A stretch of 34,323 nt of DNA from Thiopontia sp964344435 (GTDB lineage: Bacteria > Pseudomonadota > Gammaproteobacteria > GCF-002020875), in the NCBI GenBank assembly GCA_964344435.1, contig CAYFNH010000012.1, positions 1-34,323 on the forward strand, in the 5' to 3' direction. Numbering within the stretch: position 1 is the first letter of the stretch; each line of letters begins with the position of its first letter. Both the position numbers and the translations under genes were made by a program. Positions 15,145 through 23,013 of this stretch are shown here, in pieces. The notes below the pieces were generated by a model. It saw nothing but the letters and a program-made list of their open reading frames with translations. It was not told the DNA's origin and made no database searches.

Positions 15145-15945
15145 TCACTGCCCTTCCAGTCCGAAGAACATCTTGATCGACAGCAGCAACAGCAGTAGCG
15201 CAAACAGTCGCTTCAACTGCAGGGCTGGCAATTGGTGCGCCCAGCGCGCCCCCAGTGGAGCCGTCAACACACTCACCATCACAATGGCGGCCCATGCCGG
15301 CCAATAGACAAAGCCGCTGCTGAACACAGGCAACTCCACCACCTCCCAGCCAGCAAAGATAAACCCGGCCACTCCGGAGAGTGCAATCGGCAACCCCACC
15401 GCAGCCGAGGTGGCTACAGCCTGATGTACCGGGATCTGACTCCAGACCAGCCAGGGGACGGTCAGGGTACCTCCGCCGATCCCCACCAGTGCGGAGACCA
15501 CACCAATCCCGCCCCCCACGGTGCTACTGCCGACCACCCCCGGCAGCTGTCGCTGTGCGCCGGGTTGCAGTGCCAGCCCCATCTGCAGTGCCACCAGCAA
15601 CTCGAACAGGGCAAACAGATACTGTAACGTACTGCTCTCAATCCACCGTGCCAACTGTGCTCCACCCCAGCTGCCGAATACAATGCCCGGTGCCAACAGC
15701 CACACCAACTCCCAGCGTATGGCCTGCTTTTTCTGGTGGGCGTAGATCGAGGAGAGTGAGGTCAGAACAATGGTCGCCAGCGAAGTGCCCAACGCCAGCT
15801 GCATAATCCACTGCGCCGAGACCCCCTGCTCGACAAAGGCCCAGGCCAGAAAGGGGACGAGCACCAGACCGCCGCCAACCCCGAGCAGGCCAGCCAGTAC
15901 CCCGGCAATCGCCCCCATCAGCAAATAGAGTAAAATCCAGTCCAT
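15145..15945 (-). CDS. TauE/SafE-family membrane anion exporter
   Basis: A 266-residue polytopic membrane protein of the sulfite exporter (TauE/SafE) family. It has two halves, each with a glycine-rich helix: GVLAGLLGVGGGLVLVPF near 15-32 and SALVGIGGGTLTVPW in the second half. About eight TM helices are evident. Members move sulfite, sulfoacetate or other organosulfur anions, which suits a sulfur oxidiser, but the substrate cannot be read from sequence. I chose ATG 15945 because the family motif begins right there; the frame is open upstream to 16107 but runs antisense to the next gene. No clear ribosome-binding site. Confidence 0.88.
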   Translation of the reverse strand: MDWILLYLLMGAIAGVLAGLLGVGGGLVLVPFLAWAFVEQGVSAQWIMQLALGTSLATIVLTSLSSIYAHQKKQAIRWELVWLLAPGIVFGSWGGAQLARWIESSTLQYLFALFELLVALQMGLALQPGAQRQLPGVVGSSTVGGGIGVVSALVGIGGGTLTVPWLVWSQIPVHQAVATSAAVGLPIALSGVAGFIFAGWEVVELPVFSSGFVYWPAWAAIVMVSVLTAPLGARWAHQLPALQLKRLFALLLLLLSIKMFFGLEGQ

Positions 15946-15982
15946 CTGCAAACATTGTACGTTATCCCTACTGGAGAAGATT

Positions 15983-16264
15983 TTGAAACAGCATATTGAA
16001 GTGGAAAACATCAAGTGTGGAGGCTGTGCCAACACCATCCGCAAGCGACTCAATGAACAGTTCTCTCTCGACAATGTCGAGATTGACATCGAGCAGGGTG
16101 CCATCACCCTGGAAGCCGACTCTCTGGATCTGGATGCCGTTGCCGGGACACTGCGCGGTATCGGCTACCCCCTGCGTGGTAGTGCCGAAGGGCTGGACAA
16201 CGTCAAGGCGAAGGCAGTCTCTTTCGTCAGCTGCGCCATTGGCCGCATGGAAAGTGATGATTGA
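15983..16264 (+). CDS. HMA-domain metal-binding protein (CGGC), TTG start
   Basis: A 93-residue soluble ferredoxin-like (HMA) protein with the metal-binding motif KCGGCANTI (Cys12, Cys15), similar to Atx1/CopZ copper chaperones and to the protein at 26797. Unlike simple chaperones it has a 25-residue C-terminal extension after IGYPLRGS containing a further cysteine (VSFVSCAIG). The start is TTG 15983, supported by GGAGAAG 8 bp upstream; no ATG in frame keeps the motif. It is divergent from the TauE gene with a 37-bp gap, and a cytochrome gene follows 144 bp later. It may serve copper or another thiophilic metal; the partner is unknown. Confidence 0.85.
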   Translation: MKQHIEVENIKCGGCANTIRKRLNEQFSLDNVEIDIEQGAITLEADSLDLDAVAGTLRGIGYPLRGSAEGLDNVKAKAVSFVSCAIGRMESDD

Positions 16265-16408
16265 GCGTACCTGAAATCGTGGTGTGAATGGACTTATGCA
16301 ACGCTTTATACCCACAAAATGGCACTTGACAGCCTCTTGTCGACCCAACAGACTGAAAAGGGGAACTAACAAAACACCAAGCCTGTTGAACTCGATCTGG
16401 AGGAGCCC

Positions 16409-16816
16409 ATGTTCAAATCTTTTTCTCTACTGCTATTGAGCGCTGCACTCAGCGCACCACTGTATGCCCACAACGGCCATGACCACACCAAGGCCTGGAA
16501 CTCACCACCCGGTGCCGCGGCCCGCCCCAACCCACTCTCTGCCAGCCCAGAGAATATCGCTGCCGGCAAACAGCTGTATGGGCAGTTTTGTGCGCAGTGT
16601 CATGGCACCGATGGTAGCGGCAACCCGGCAGTCAATGGCGTGATCCGTGGCAAACCCTCCGACCTCACCTACTCTGCAGCTCACCACAGCGCCGGAGATC
16701 TGTTCTGGAAGGTGCGTACCGGTCGTAGTGCCATGCCCAGCTACAAGCTGGTATTCAAGAAGCAGCAGATCTGGGAGATGATCACCTATATCGCGACACT
16801 GGCCAAAATAGAGTAA
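16409..16816 (+). CDS. Periplasmic monoheme cytochrome c
   Basis: A 135-residue class I cytochrome c. Signal peptide 1-20 (cleavage after LYA), a His-rich start to the mature protein (HNGHDH), heme motif CAQCH (61-65) and likely distal Met109 in RSAMPSYK. It should shuttle electrons in the periplasm. The gene starts with ATG 16409 after GGAGGAG and ends 8 bp before the NapC-like gene, so it is probably a donor or partner in the same nitrate reduction pathway. The 144-bp gap upstream shows no convincing promoter; a TTGACA at 16326 lacks a good -10. Confidence 0.9.
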   Translation: MFKSFSLLLLSAALSAPLYAHNGHDHTKAWNSPPGAAARPNPLSASPENIAAGKQLYGQFCAQCHGTDGSGNPAVNGVIRGKPSDLTYSAAHHSAGDLFWKVRTGRSAMPSYKLVFKKQQIWEMITYIATLAKIE

Positions 16817-16824
16817 CCCTGCCG

Positions 16825-17397
16825 GTGTCGACTCGCAACGGCGGGCTTCAGCGCCTGTGCCGAAACCCATCCCCCCGGTTGCTGCTGATGCTGCTGATTA
16901 TCGGCGGGGTTGGGGGGATTCTATTCTGGGGTGCCTTCAACACCTTCATGGAGTACACCAACCGCCTGGAGTTCTGTATCTCCTGTCATGAGATGGGCGA
17001 CAAGCCCTATCAGGAGTACCGCCAGAGTGTCCACTACCAGAACCGTACCGGTGTACGGGTAATCTGTTCCGACTGCCATGTCCCCAAACCGTGGGGTCAG
17101 AAGCTGCTGCGCAAGATTCACGCAAGCCGTGAACTTTACTACTGGCTGACCGGCTCTATCGACACCCCGGAGAAATTTGAGGCCAAGCGACTTGAGCTTG
17201 CCCAACGGGTCTGGAACTCAATGGAGCAGTCCAACTCCCGAGAGTGTCGCAACTGCCATGACTACCAGGCCATGCGCTTTGACTGGCAGAGTGAGAATTC
17301 ACAGGAGACCCACCCCGATGCCATGGAGGAGGGAGATACCTGTATCGATTGTCACAAGGGGATTGCACATCAACGCCCCTATGACCCCGACGAGTAA
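16825..17397 (+). CDS. napC: NapC/NirT-family tetraheme cytochrome c
   Basis: A 190-residue quinol dehydrogenase that draws electrons from the quinol pool to periplasmic reductases, here most likely NapAB. N-terminal membrane anchor about 18-40, then four heme motifs: CISCH (51-55), CSDCH (81-85), CRNCH (141-145) and CIDCH (173-177). The spacing and the sequence HVPKPWGQKLLRKIHAS after the second heme are characteristic of NapC. The start is GTG 16825, 8 bp after the previous stop; the ribosome-binding site is weak. A 255-bp regulatory gap separates it from napA. Confidence 0.93.
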   Translation: MSTRNGGLQRLCRNPSPRLLLMLLIIGGVGGILFWGAFNTFMEYTNRLEFCISCHEMGDKPYQEYRQSVHYQNRTGVRVICSDCHVPKPWGQKLLRKIHASRELYYWLTGSIDTPEKFEAKRLELAQRVWNSMEQSNSRECRNCHDYQAMRFDWQSENSQETHPDAMEEGDTCIDCHKGIAHQRPYDPDE

Positions 17398-17427
17398 TCA
17401 CAATACCTCATTCGAGGTACACCCCTA

Positions 17428-17473
17428 TTGACCTGTATCAACTTTTTTACAGACCAGCGTTGACGCTTCTCAA
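17428..17473 (+). promoter_or_regulatory. Two FNR/ANR-like boxes upstream of napA
   Basis: TTGAC-CTGT-ATCAA (17428-17441) matches the FNR consensus TTGAT-N4-ATCAA at 9 of 10 positions, and TTGAC-GCTT-CTCAA (17460-17473) at 8 of 10. Their centres are 32 bp apart, three helical turns. A -10-like CATATT (17498-17503) lies about 24 bp after the second box, close to class II activator geometry. This suggests anaerobic activation of napA. Confidence 0.6.
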
Positions 17474-17512
17474 CCTGCTGTGAGATAAACCGAATCACAT
17501 ATTTTTTATGTG

Positions 17513-17600
17513 CGAATAACAAACCATAGCGGTAAGTTATTCGTCCGTGCTTCGGGGTGGAGGGGAGTGCTATTCTCAACTGACCACCATACCCCGAGGC
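17513..17600 (+). ncRNA. Structured napA leader (candidate cis-regulatory RNA)
   Basis: Two stem-loops can form in the predicted 5' leader. The first is CGAATAAC/GTTATTCG (17513-17520 / 17536-17543, perfect 8 bp, 15-nt loop). The second is GCTTCGGGGT/ACCCCGAGGC (17549-17558 / 17591-17600, 10 bp with one G-U), extended by GG/CC and an inner GAG/CTC. No U-tract follows, so these are not terminators. I cannot match it to a known riboswitch; a molybdenum-cofactor sensor would be logical but the consensus was not recognised. Confidence 0.4.
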
Positions 17601-17652
17601 GTAGTGCGCTGTATAAGAAACGCTCATTCAACTAAAGGGGAGTAAATACTCT

Positions 17653-20199
17653 ATGGGAATCTCTAGAAGGGACTTTATCAAGTCCAACGCTGTTGCTGCG
17701 ACCGCCGCAGCTGTAGGAATCAGTGGCATCCCTGTCACCACCCTCGCCAAAGATGGCTATGACAATGATGGTATCCGCTGGGACAAGGCGCCCTGCCGTT
17801 TCTGCGGCACCGGCTGTAGTATTCTGGTCGGTACCCGTGACGGTCGCGTAGTCGCCACCCAGGGTGACCCGGATGCACCGGTCAACCGTGGCCTCAACTG
17901 CATCAAGGGCTACTTCCTCTCCAAGATCATGTACGGTAAGGATCGTCTCGATACCCCACTGCTGCGCATGAAGGACGGCAAATATGACAAGAATGGTAAT
18001 TTCGAGCCGGTAAGCTGGGATGAGGCCTTCGACATCATGGCCGAGAAGTGGAAAGCCGCGATGGCCAACGATCATCAACGCAAGGATGGCAAATCCACCG
18101 TTGGTATGTTCGGCTCCGGTCAGTGGACGGTACTGGAGGGGTACGCCGCCTCCAAGCTCTACAAGGCCGGTTTCCGTTCCAACAACATTGACCCCAATGC
18201 ACGCCACTGTATGGCCTCTGCGGTAGGCGCCTTCATGCGCACCTTCGGTTCCGACGAGCCGATGGGCTGCTATGACGACTTTGAGCATGGTGAGAACTTT
18301 GTCCTCTGGGGCTCCAACATGGCGGAGATGCACCCGATCCTCTGGTCTCGCATCACCGATACCCGCCTGACCAAGGAGGACTCTTCGGTTCACGTCCTCT
18401 CCACCTACGAGCATCGTAGCTGTGACCTCGCCGACAATGTACTGATCTTCGAGCCACAGACCGACCTGGTGATTGGTAACTACATCGCCAACTACATCAT
18501 TCAGAATGGTGCGGTGAACGAAGAGTTCGTCAACAACCACACCAACATCCGCATGGTGAATACCGATATCGGTTACGGCCTGCGCCCCACCGACCCACGA
18601 GAGAAAAACGCCAAGAACAGTTCACCACGCAAGGCGCAGATCGGCTCCCAGCCAATGACCTTCGATGCCTACAAGGAGTTTGTCTCCGAGTATACGCTGG
18701 AAAAAGCCTCGAAGATGTCTGGTGTCCCGGAGGAGAACCTGCTCAAGCTGGCCAAGATCTATGCCGATCCGGACAAGAAGGTGATGTCGCTCTGGACCAT
18801 GGGTACCAACCAGCACACCCGTGGCGTCTGGATGAACCATCTGATGTACAACCTGCATCTGTTGACCGGCAAGATCTCCGAGCCGGGTAACAGCCCCTTC
18901 TCCCTGACCGGACAACCCTCTGCCTGTGGTACCGCACGTGAGGTCGGCACCTTCGCCCACCGTCTGCCAGCCGATCTGGTGGTGATGAACGAGAAGCACC
19001 GTGACTTTACCGAGAAGACCTGGAATATTCCAAAAGGCACCATCCCCGGCAAGCCCGGCTACCATGCGGTACTGCAGAACCGCATGCTCAAGGATGGCAA
19101 GCTCAACGCCTACTGGGTGATGTGTAACAACAATATGCAGGCGGGTCCAAACCTCAACGACGAAGCCTACCCCGGCTACCGTAATCCAAAGAACTTCATC
19201 GTTACTTCAGATCCTTATCCTACTGTCACCGCAATGGCATCGGATCTGATCCTGCCTACCGCAATGTGGGTAGAGAAGGAGGGTATGTACGGAAATGCAG
19301 AGCGCCGTTCCCAGGCATGGCGTCAACAGGTGCCTGCACTCGAAGGAGCCAAGTCGGATCTGTGGCAGCTGATGGAGTTCTCCAAGCGCTTCACCGTGGA
19401 AGAGGCATGGGGTGAGGATCACGTCAAGGCCAACCCGCAGTATGCCGGCAAGACCCTGTTTGATGTGCTCTATGCCAATGGCGTGGTCAACCGCTACGGC
19501 ATGGGTGATCTGGAGGCCGGTCATGACAACGAAGAGGCATTCCACTTCGGCTTCTACCCACAGAAGGGGCTCTATGAGGAGTACCGTATCTTTGGCCTCA
19601 AGGGACCGAAGAAGGGGCATGACCTGGGTGAGTACGCCCACTACCACAAGGTTCGTGGCCTGCGCTGGCCGGTAGTCAACGGCAAGGAGACTCTATGGCG
19701 CTACCGTGAGGGATTTGATCCCTTTGTGAAGATGTCGAAGCCGGATGCCAAACCCAACGAGGTTTACTTCTACGGCAAGCCGGACGGCAAGGCGGTGATC
19801 TTCTGCGCACCATACGAGCCACCCCATGAGTCACCAGATGCCGACTATCCATTCTGGATGAGCACAGGCCGTGTACTGGAGCACTGGCACTCAGCCTCGA
19901 TGACCCAGCGTGTACCGGAGCTCTACAAAGCGGTACCCGATGCAGAGATCTTCATGCATCCCAAGGATGCACAGAAGCTCGGCCTGCATGATGGTGCAGT
20001 GGCCGAAGTCTCTTCTCGACGCGGCGCTATCAAGGGGCGTGTCGCTACCCGTGGCCGTAACAAGGTGCCTGAAGGCCTGATCTTCGTACCGTGGTTCGAT
20101 GCACGCCGTCTGGTCAACAAGTTGATCCTGGATGCGACCGATCCACTCTCGAAAGAGACGGATTTCAAGAAAACCGCAGTCAAGATCACCAAGGCATAA
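17653..20199 (+). CDS. napA: Periplasmic nitrate reductase catalytic subunit NapA
   Basis: An 848-residue molybdopterin enzyme reducing nitrate to nitrite in the periplasm. Tat signal RRDFIK (5-10) with cleavage near 32. The [4Fe-4S] ligands are Cys48, Cys51, Cys55 and Cys83 (CRFCGTGCSI and GLNCIKG). The molybdenum ligand is Cys186 in NARHCMASAVGAF. Bis-MGD binding segments such as VLWGSNMAEMHPI and VLSTYEHRSCDLAD are intact, and the C-terminal FMHPKDAQKLGLHDG is the usual molydopterin dinucleotide domain. Length matches NapA, not assimilatory NasA. GGGGAG lies 12 bp before ATG 17653. napB follows after 13 bp. Confidence 0.97.
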   Translation: MGISRRDFIKSNAVAATAAAVGISGIPVTTLAKDGYDNDGIRWDKAPCRFCGTGCSILVGTRDGRVVATQGDPDAPVNRGLNCIKGYFLSKIMYGKDRLDTPLLRMKDGKYDKNGNFEPVSWDEAFDIMAEKWKAAMANDHQRKDGKSTVGMFGSGQWTVLEGYAASKLYKAGFRSNNIDPNARHCMASAVGAFMRTFGSDEPMGCYDDFEHGENFVLWGSNMAEMHPILWSRITDTRLTKEDSSVHVLSTYEHRSCDLADNVLIFEPQTDLVIGNYIANYIIQNGAVNEEFVNNHTNIRMVNTDIGYGLRPTDPREKNAKNSSPRKAQIGSQPMTFDAYKEFVSEYTLEKASKMSGVPEENLLKLAKIYADPDKKVMSLWTMGTNQHTRGVWMNHLMYNLHLLTGKISEPGNSPFSLTGQPSACGTAREVGTFAHRLPADLVVMNEKHRDFTEKTWNIPKGTIPGKPGYHAVLQNRMLKDGKLNAYWVMCNNNMQAGPNLNDEAYPGYRNPKNFIVTSDPYPTVTAMASDLILPTAMWVEKEGMYGNAERRSQAWRQQVPALEGAKSDLWQLMEFSKRFTVEEAWGEDHVKANPQYAGKTLFDVLYANGVVNRYGMGDLEAGHDNEEAFHFGFYPQKGLYEEYRIFGLKGPKKGHDLGEYAHYHKVRGLRWPVVNGKETLWRYREGFDPFVKMSKPDAKPNEVYFYGKPDGKAVIFCAPYEPPHESPDADYPFWMSTGRVLEHWHSASMTQRVPELYKAVPDAEIFMHPKDAQKLGLHDGAVAEVSSRRGAIKGRVATRGRNKVPEGLIFVPWFDARRLVNKLILDATDPLSKETDFKKTAVKITKA

Positions 20200-20212
20200 G
20201 GAGGGAATGACC

Positions 20213-20659
20213 ATGAAAAAAAGTAAAAGTGTACTGTTCCTGATGGGTGCCCTGCTGGCCACTCTGCTTGGAAGTTCCACGGTAGCGATGGCGGATCACT
20301 ATGTGGCCTCATTGCGTGGTGACCTGGGAATCGAGACTGACGCACAGATCCCCAACAAGCGCCGCATCTACAAGGATGTGGAGCCTTTCGAGCGTAGCTG
20401 GAAAGAGGCACCACCGATGATGCCACACAAGGAGTACCCCATCAGCATGAGAGAGAACCGCTGTATGGAGTGCCACAGTGAGGCCAACTACAAGGAAGAG
20501 GAGGCCACCAAGATCAGTGATACCCACTTCCTGTTCCATAACGGCAGAAAGTCGCAGAAGGTATCTGGTCTGCGCTACTTCTGTAATCAGTGTCATGCGC
20601 CACTACACAAGGTAGAGCCGCTGATCGACAACGAATTCAAGACCACCGCCCGTCGGTAA
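20213..20659 (+). CDS. napB: Diheme cytochrome c NapB
   Basis: A 148-residue periplasmic diheme subunit that feeds electrons to NapA. Signal peptide about 1-27 (cleavage near VAMA), then RIYKDVEPFERSWKEAPPMMPH typical of NapB, with heme motifs CMECH and CNQCH and the HNGRKSQKVSGLRYF segment between them. I chose ATG 20213 because AGGAGG sits 7 bp upstream; the in-frame ATG at 20207 is too close to that site. A terminator follows 16 bp after the stop. Confidence 0.96.
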   Translation: MKKSKSVLFLMGALLATLLGSSTVAMADHYVASLRGDLGIETDAQIPNKRRIYKDVEPFERSWKEAPPMMPHKEYPISMRENRCMECHSEANYKEEEATKISDTHFLFHNGRKSQKVSGLRYFCNQCHAPLHKVEPLIDNEFKTTARR

Positions 20660-20675
20660 ATCTTGAACCACCAAT

Positions 20676-20712
20676 GCCGTCTGGGTTTATCATAGGCCCA
20701 GACGGCTTTTTT
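20676..20712 (+). terminator. Intrinsic terminator between napB and napD
   Basis: Stem GCCGTCTGGG (20676-20685) / CCCAGACGGC (20697-20706), 11-nt loop, then T6 (20707-20712). It lies inside the nap gene group, so it should reduce transcription of napD relative to napAB. Confidence 0.9.
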
Positions 20713-20731
20713 ATGCATTGGAGCAAAGAAT

Positions 20732-20995
20732 ATGAGTGACGAGACACCCATCCAGATTTCAGGGATTGCGATCAAATTTCTACCGGTGAAAGCAGATACA
20801 GTGCGTGAAGCACTACAACAGATTGAGGGTCTGGAGATCCACCTTGAAGATCCCGCTGGCAAGATGGTGATTACCCTGGAGGATCGCAACTCCAAGGGGA
20901 TGACAGAGGCGATTGGAGAAATAGAGACTGTCGAGGGGGTAATCGCGGTCAACCCGGTCTACATACACGACGAAACCACATTGACTGAAATCTGA
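20732..20995 (+). CDS. napD: NapD chaperone for NapA maturation
   Basis: An 87-residue cytoplasmic protein with a ferredoxin-like fold that binds the NapA Tat signal until the cofactor is inserted. Features are the opening QISGIAIKFLPVKADTVRE, the central IHLEDPAGKMVITLE and the final GVIAVNPVYIHDE, all typical of NapD. GGAG lies 8 bp before ATG 20732. It sits after the napB terminator, an unusual place because napD usually precedes napA. No napF, napG or napH is in the window. Confidence 0.92.
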   Translation: MSDETPIQISGIAIKFLPVKADTVREALQQIEGLEIHLEDPAGKMVITLEDRNSKGMTEAIGEIETVEGVIAVNPVYIHDETTLTEI

Positions 20996-21036
20996 AAGCT
21001 GTCGTGCACCTGACACCTTCAGAAGTCAACCATCCC

Positions 21037-21060
21037 GCTTGTAGCTTGTAGCTTGTAGCT
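21037..21060. repeat. Short tandem repeat, 7-bp unit GCTTGTA x 3.4
   Basis: Three full copies of GCTTGTA plus GCT lie between the convergent ends of napD and the aldehyde dehydrogenase gene. No terminator-like hairpin is visible in this 70-bp gap. Confidence 0.85.
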
Positions 21061-21065
21061 CACAC

Positions 21066-22424
21066 CTACTGAATCCAAATGGTCTTGGCGTTGACAAACT
21101 CCAGCATCCCCATGCGGGAGAGTTCACGCCCATAACCAGACTGCTTGATCCCGCCAAAGGGGAGGCGGGGATCACTCTTGACCAGGCCGTTGACAAACAT
21201 CGCACCGGTCTCCACCGCACGAGCCACCCGCTCCCCACGCTGCAGATCCCGAGTCCAGACACTCCCCCCAAGACCAAACGGGTTGTCATTGGCGATACGG
21301 ATCGCATCGGCCTCGTCTCGGGCACGAATCACCATCGCCACCGGGCCGAACAACTCTTGGTGGTAGGCGAGTGCCTCCGGCCCCACCCGGTCAAGGATGG
21401 AGGGCTGATAGGCCGTTGCAGTGCCCGCAACTGGTGCACACCCGGTTACCGCAACCGCACCTGCGGCCAGACTCTGCTCCACCTGGTGCTGCAGTTGATC
21501 ACGCAGATCAGTCCGTGCCATCGGTGCCAGTGTAGTGGTGTCATCCATCGGATCTCCCAACTGTAGCCGCTCTACTGCCTGCTTGAACTGCTCCACAAAC
21601 TGCTCGGCAACTGCCTCCACCACAATAAACCGTTTCGCCGCAATACAGCTCTGCCCACCATTGAGGAAGCGAGAGGGCACGCCCACCTCTATTGCCTTCG
21701 GCAGATCAGCATCCTCCAGAATGATGAATGCATCGGAACCACCCAGCTCCAGTACCGAGCACTTCAGATTGGCCCCGGCCGCGGCTGCCACCTTGCGCCC
21801 CGCTGCATCACTGCCGGTCAGGGTTACCGCGTGGACGCGCTCATCCTCGATCACTCGCTCAACCTGAGCCGCAGAGATCATCAGACTACGGAATACCCCG
21901 TGCGGAATCCTCGCCTCGGTGACCACCTCCTCAATCACTCTCGCAGCTCCCGGTACACTGGAGGCGTGCTTCAACAGTGCCCCATTGCCTGCCACCAGTG
22001 CCGGAGCCGCAAAGCGGAACACCTGCCACAACGGAAAATTCCACGGCATCACCGCCAATACCGTACCCAGCGGCTGGTAGGTAACAAAGCTCCTGCCTGC
22101 ATCGGATTCAATCTCCTCATCCTGCAGAAACCCTGGCCCCTCTTCGGCGTAGTAGTCACAGACCCAGGCACACTTCTCCACCTCGGCCTCGGCTTCGGCG
22201 ATCAACTTGCCCATCTCGCGGGTAATCAGCTCCGCCAGCTCTCGTTTGCGCCGACGCAATACCCCGGCAATCTCTCGCACTCGCTCGACTCGCAGCTCCA
22301 ACGGGGTTTGACGCCACACCTTGGCTGCTGTAGCCGCTTCGGTCAGCGCCAACTCCAGCTTCTCCTCACTCCAATAGGGAATCTCCTCTACGGTTTCACC
22401 GCTGTAGGGGTTGATCGACTTCAT
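21066..22424 (-). CDS. NAD(P)-dependent aldehyde dehydrogenase, succinate-semialdehyde dehydrogenase type
   Basis: A 452-residue ALDH-superfamily enzyme oxidising an aldehyde to its acid. Motifs: MPWNFPLWQ (126-134), cofactor loop TLTGSDAAG (201-209), general base Glu226 in LELGGSD (225-231) and the nucleophile Cys260 in NGGQSCIAAKR. The C-terminal PFGGIKQSGYGRELSRMG is typical of the short, 450-460-residue SSADH group (GabD-like). It is slightly shorter than GabD. Its ATG overlaps the stop of the preceding unknown gene (ATGA), so it belongs to the amrS operon. Substrate preference is inferred. Confidence 0.9.
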   Translation of the reverse strand: MKSINPYSGETVEEIPYWSEEKLELALTEAATAAKVWRQTPLELRVERVREIAGVLRRRKRELAELITREMGKLIAEAEAEVEKCAWVCDYYAEEGPGFLQDEEIESDAGRSFVTYQPLGTVLAVMPWNFPLWQVFRFAAPALVAGNGALLKHASSVPGAARVIEEVVTEARIPHGVFRSLMISAAQVERVIEDERVHAVTLTGSDAAGRKVAAAAGANLKCSVLELGGSDAFIILEDADLPKAIEVGVPSRFLNGGQSCIAAKRFIVVEAVAEQFVEQFKQAVERLQLGDPMDDTTTLAPMARTDLRDQLQHQVEQSLAAGAVAVTGCAPVAGTATAYQPSILDRVGPEALAYHQELFGPVAMVIRARDEADAIRIANDNPFGLGGSVWTRDLQRGERVARAVETGAMFVNGLVKSDPRLPFGGIKQSGYGRELSRMGMLEFVNAKTIWIQ

Positions 22425-23002
22425 GGTTTTAACTCCTCCCTGAACTGATTCAATCGAGCCCGATAGGATGCTGCATCCCCAAAGTCACTATAGTGCCAAT
22501 AGCGCGGATGGGGTTGATGAATGCGATGTGCATGTTTGATCGGACACCAATACTGCTCGGTACGGCTGGCCACCTCACGAATAAAGGCAGCGAGTCCATT
22601 GGCATAGCCACAGTAGAGACAGTTTACCTTCTCAATCAGATTGAGATAGGCCAGCTGCCCCCGATCCATCACCCAGTAGTCACTACGCCTGACCCGCGCA
22701 ACCCCCCAGAGCGAGAAACAGAACCATTGGTAGAAGATCACCGCCAGATCAACCAGCAGCAACGGTAGTGCCAATCCGTAGATGACCGGCATCGACAACA
22801 GGTTGCGTAATCGGGCCCCACCGATAAATTGCAGCAGTCCCAGCTTCAGCTTGCGCTGTGACTGCAGCATCTCCTGCTCGAAGATCGCCCTGCGTTTCTC
22901 CAACCGGTAGCGAAACTCCTCCTGTTTCTGCTCCAGCTCTTGCTCCAGATCCTGCTCCAGCGCAATGATCTGCTCGATCAACTGTACGATTCGGTCATGC
23001 AC
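22421..23002 (-). CDS. Conserved coiled-coil/membrane protein with Cys pair, unknown function
   Basis: A 193-residue protein: an N-terminal Glu/Gln-rich coiled coil (about 5-55), a hydrophobic membrane segment (about 70-97, possibly a hairpin), and a soluble C-terminal part with NCLYCGYANG (Cys128, Cys131) and WCPIKHAHR followed by HQPHPRYWHYSDFG. I remember similar uncharacterised proteins in proteobacteria but no function. The Cys pair with Cys153 and several His could bind a metal. I chose GTG 23002, with GGAG 8 bp upstream, 11 bp after the amrS stop. A GTG at 23059 would overlap amrS. The stop overlaps the dehydrogenase start. Confidence 0.75.
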   Translation of the reverse strand: MHDRIVQLIEQIIALEQDLEQELEQKQEEFRYRLEKRRAIFEQEMLQSQRKLKLGLLQFIGGARLRNLLSMPVIYGLALPLLLVDLAVIFYQWFCFSLWGVARVRRSDYWVMDRGQLAYLNLIEKVNCLYCGYANGLAAFIREVASRTEQYWCPIKHAHRIHQPHPRYWHYSDFGDAASYRARLNQFREELKP

Positions 23003-23013
23003 CTCTTCATCTC

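Noticed and set aside
16326..16353. TTGACA as the promoter of the cytochrome-napC unit
   Set aside because: The hexamer at 17-bp distance is CAGACT, a poor -10, so I did not list it as a feature.
17632..18540. Long open frame on the minus strand across the first part of napA (302 codons)
   Set aside because: It is the antisense shadow of a well-supported napA frame, has no family motifs or ribosome-binding site, and reflects biased codon use.
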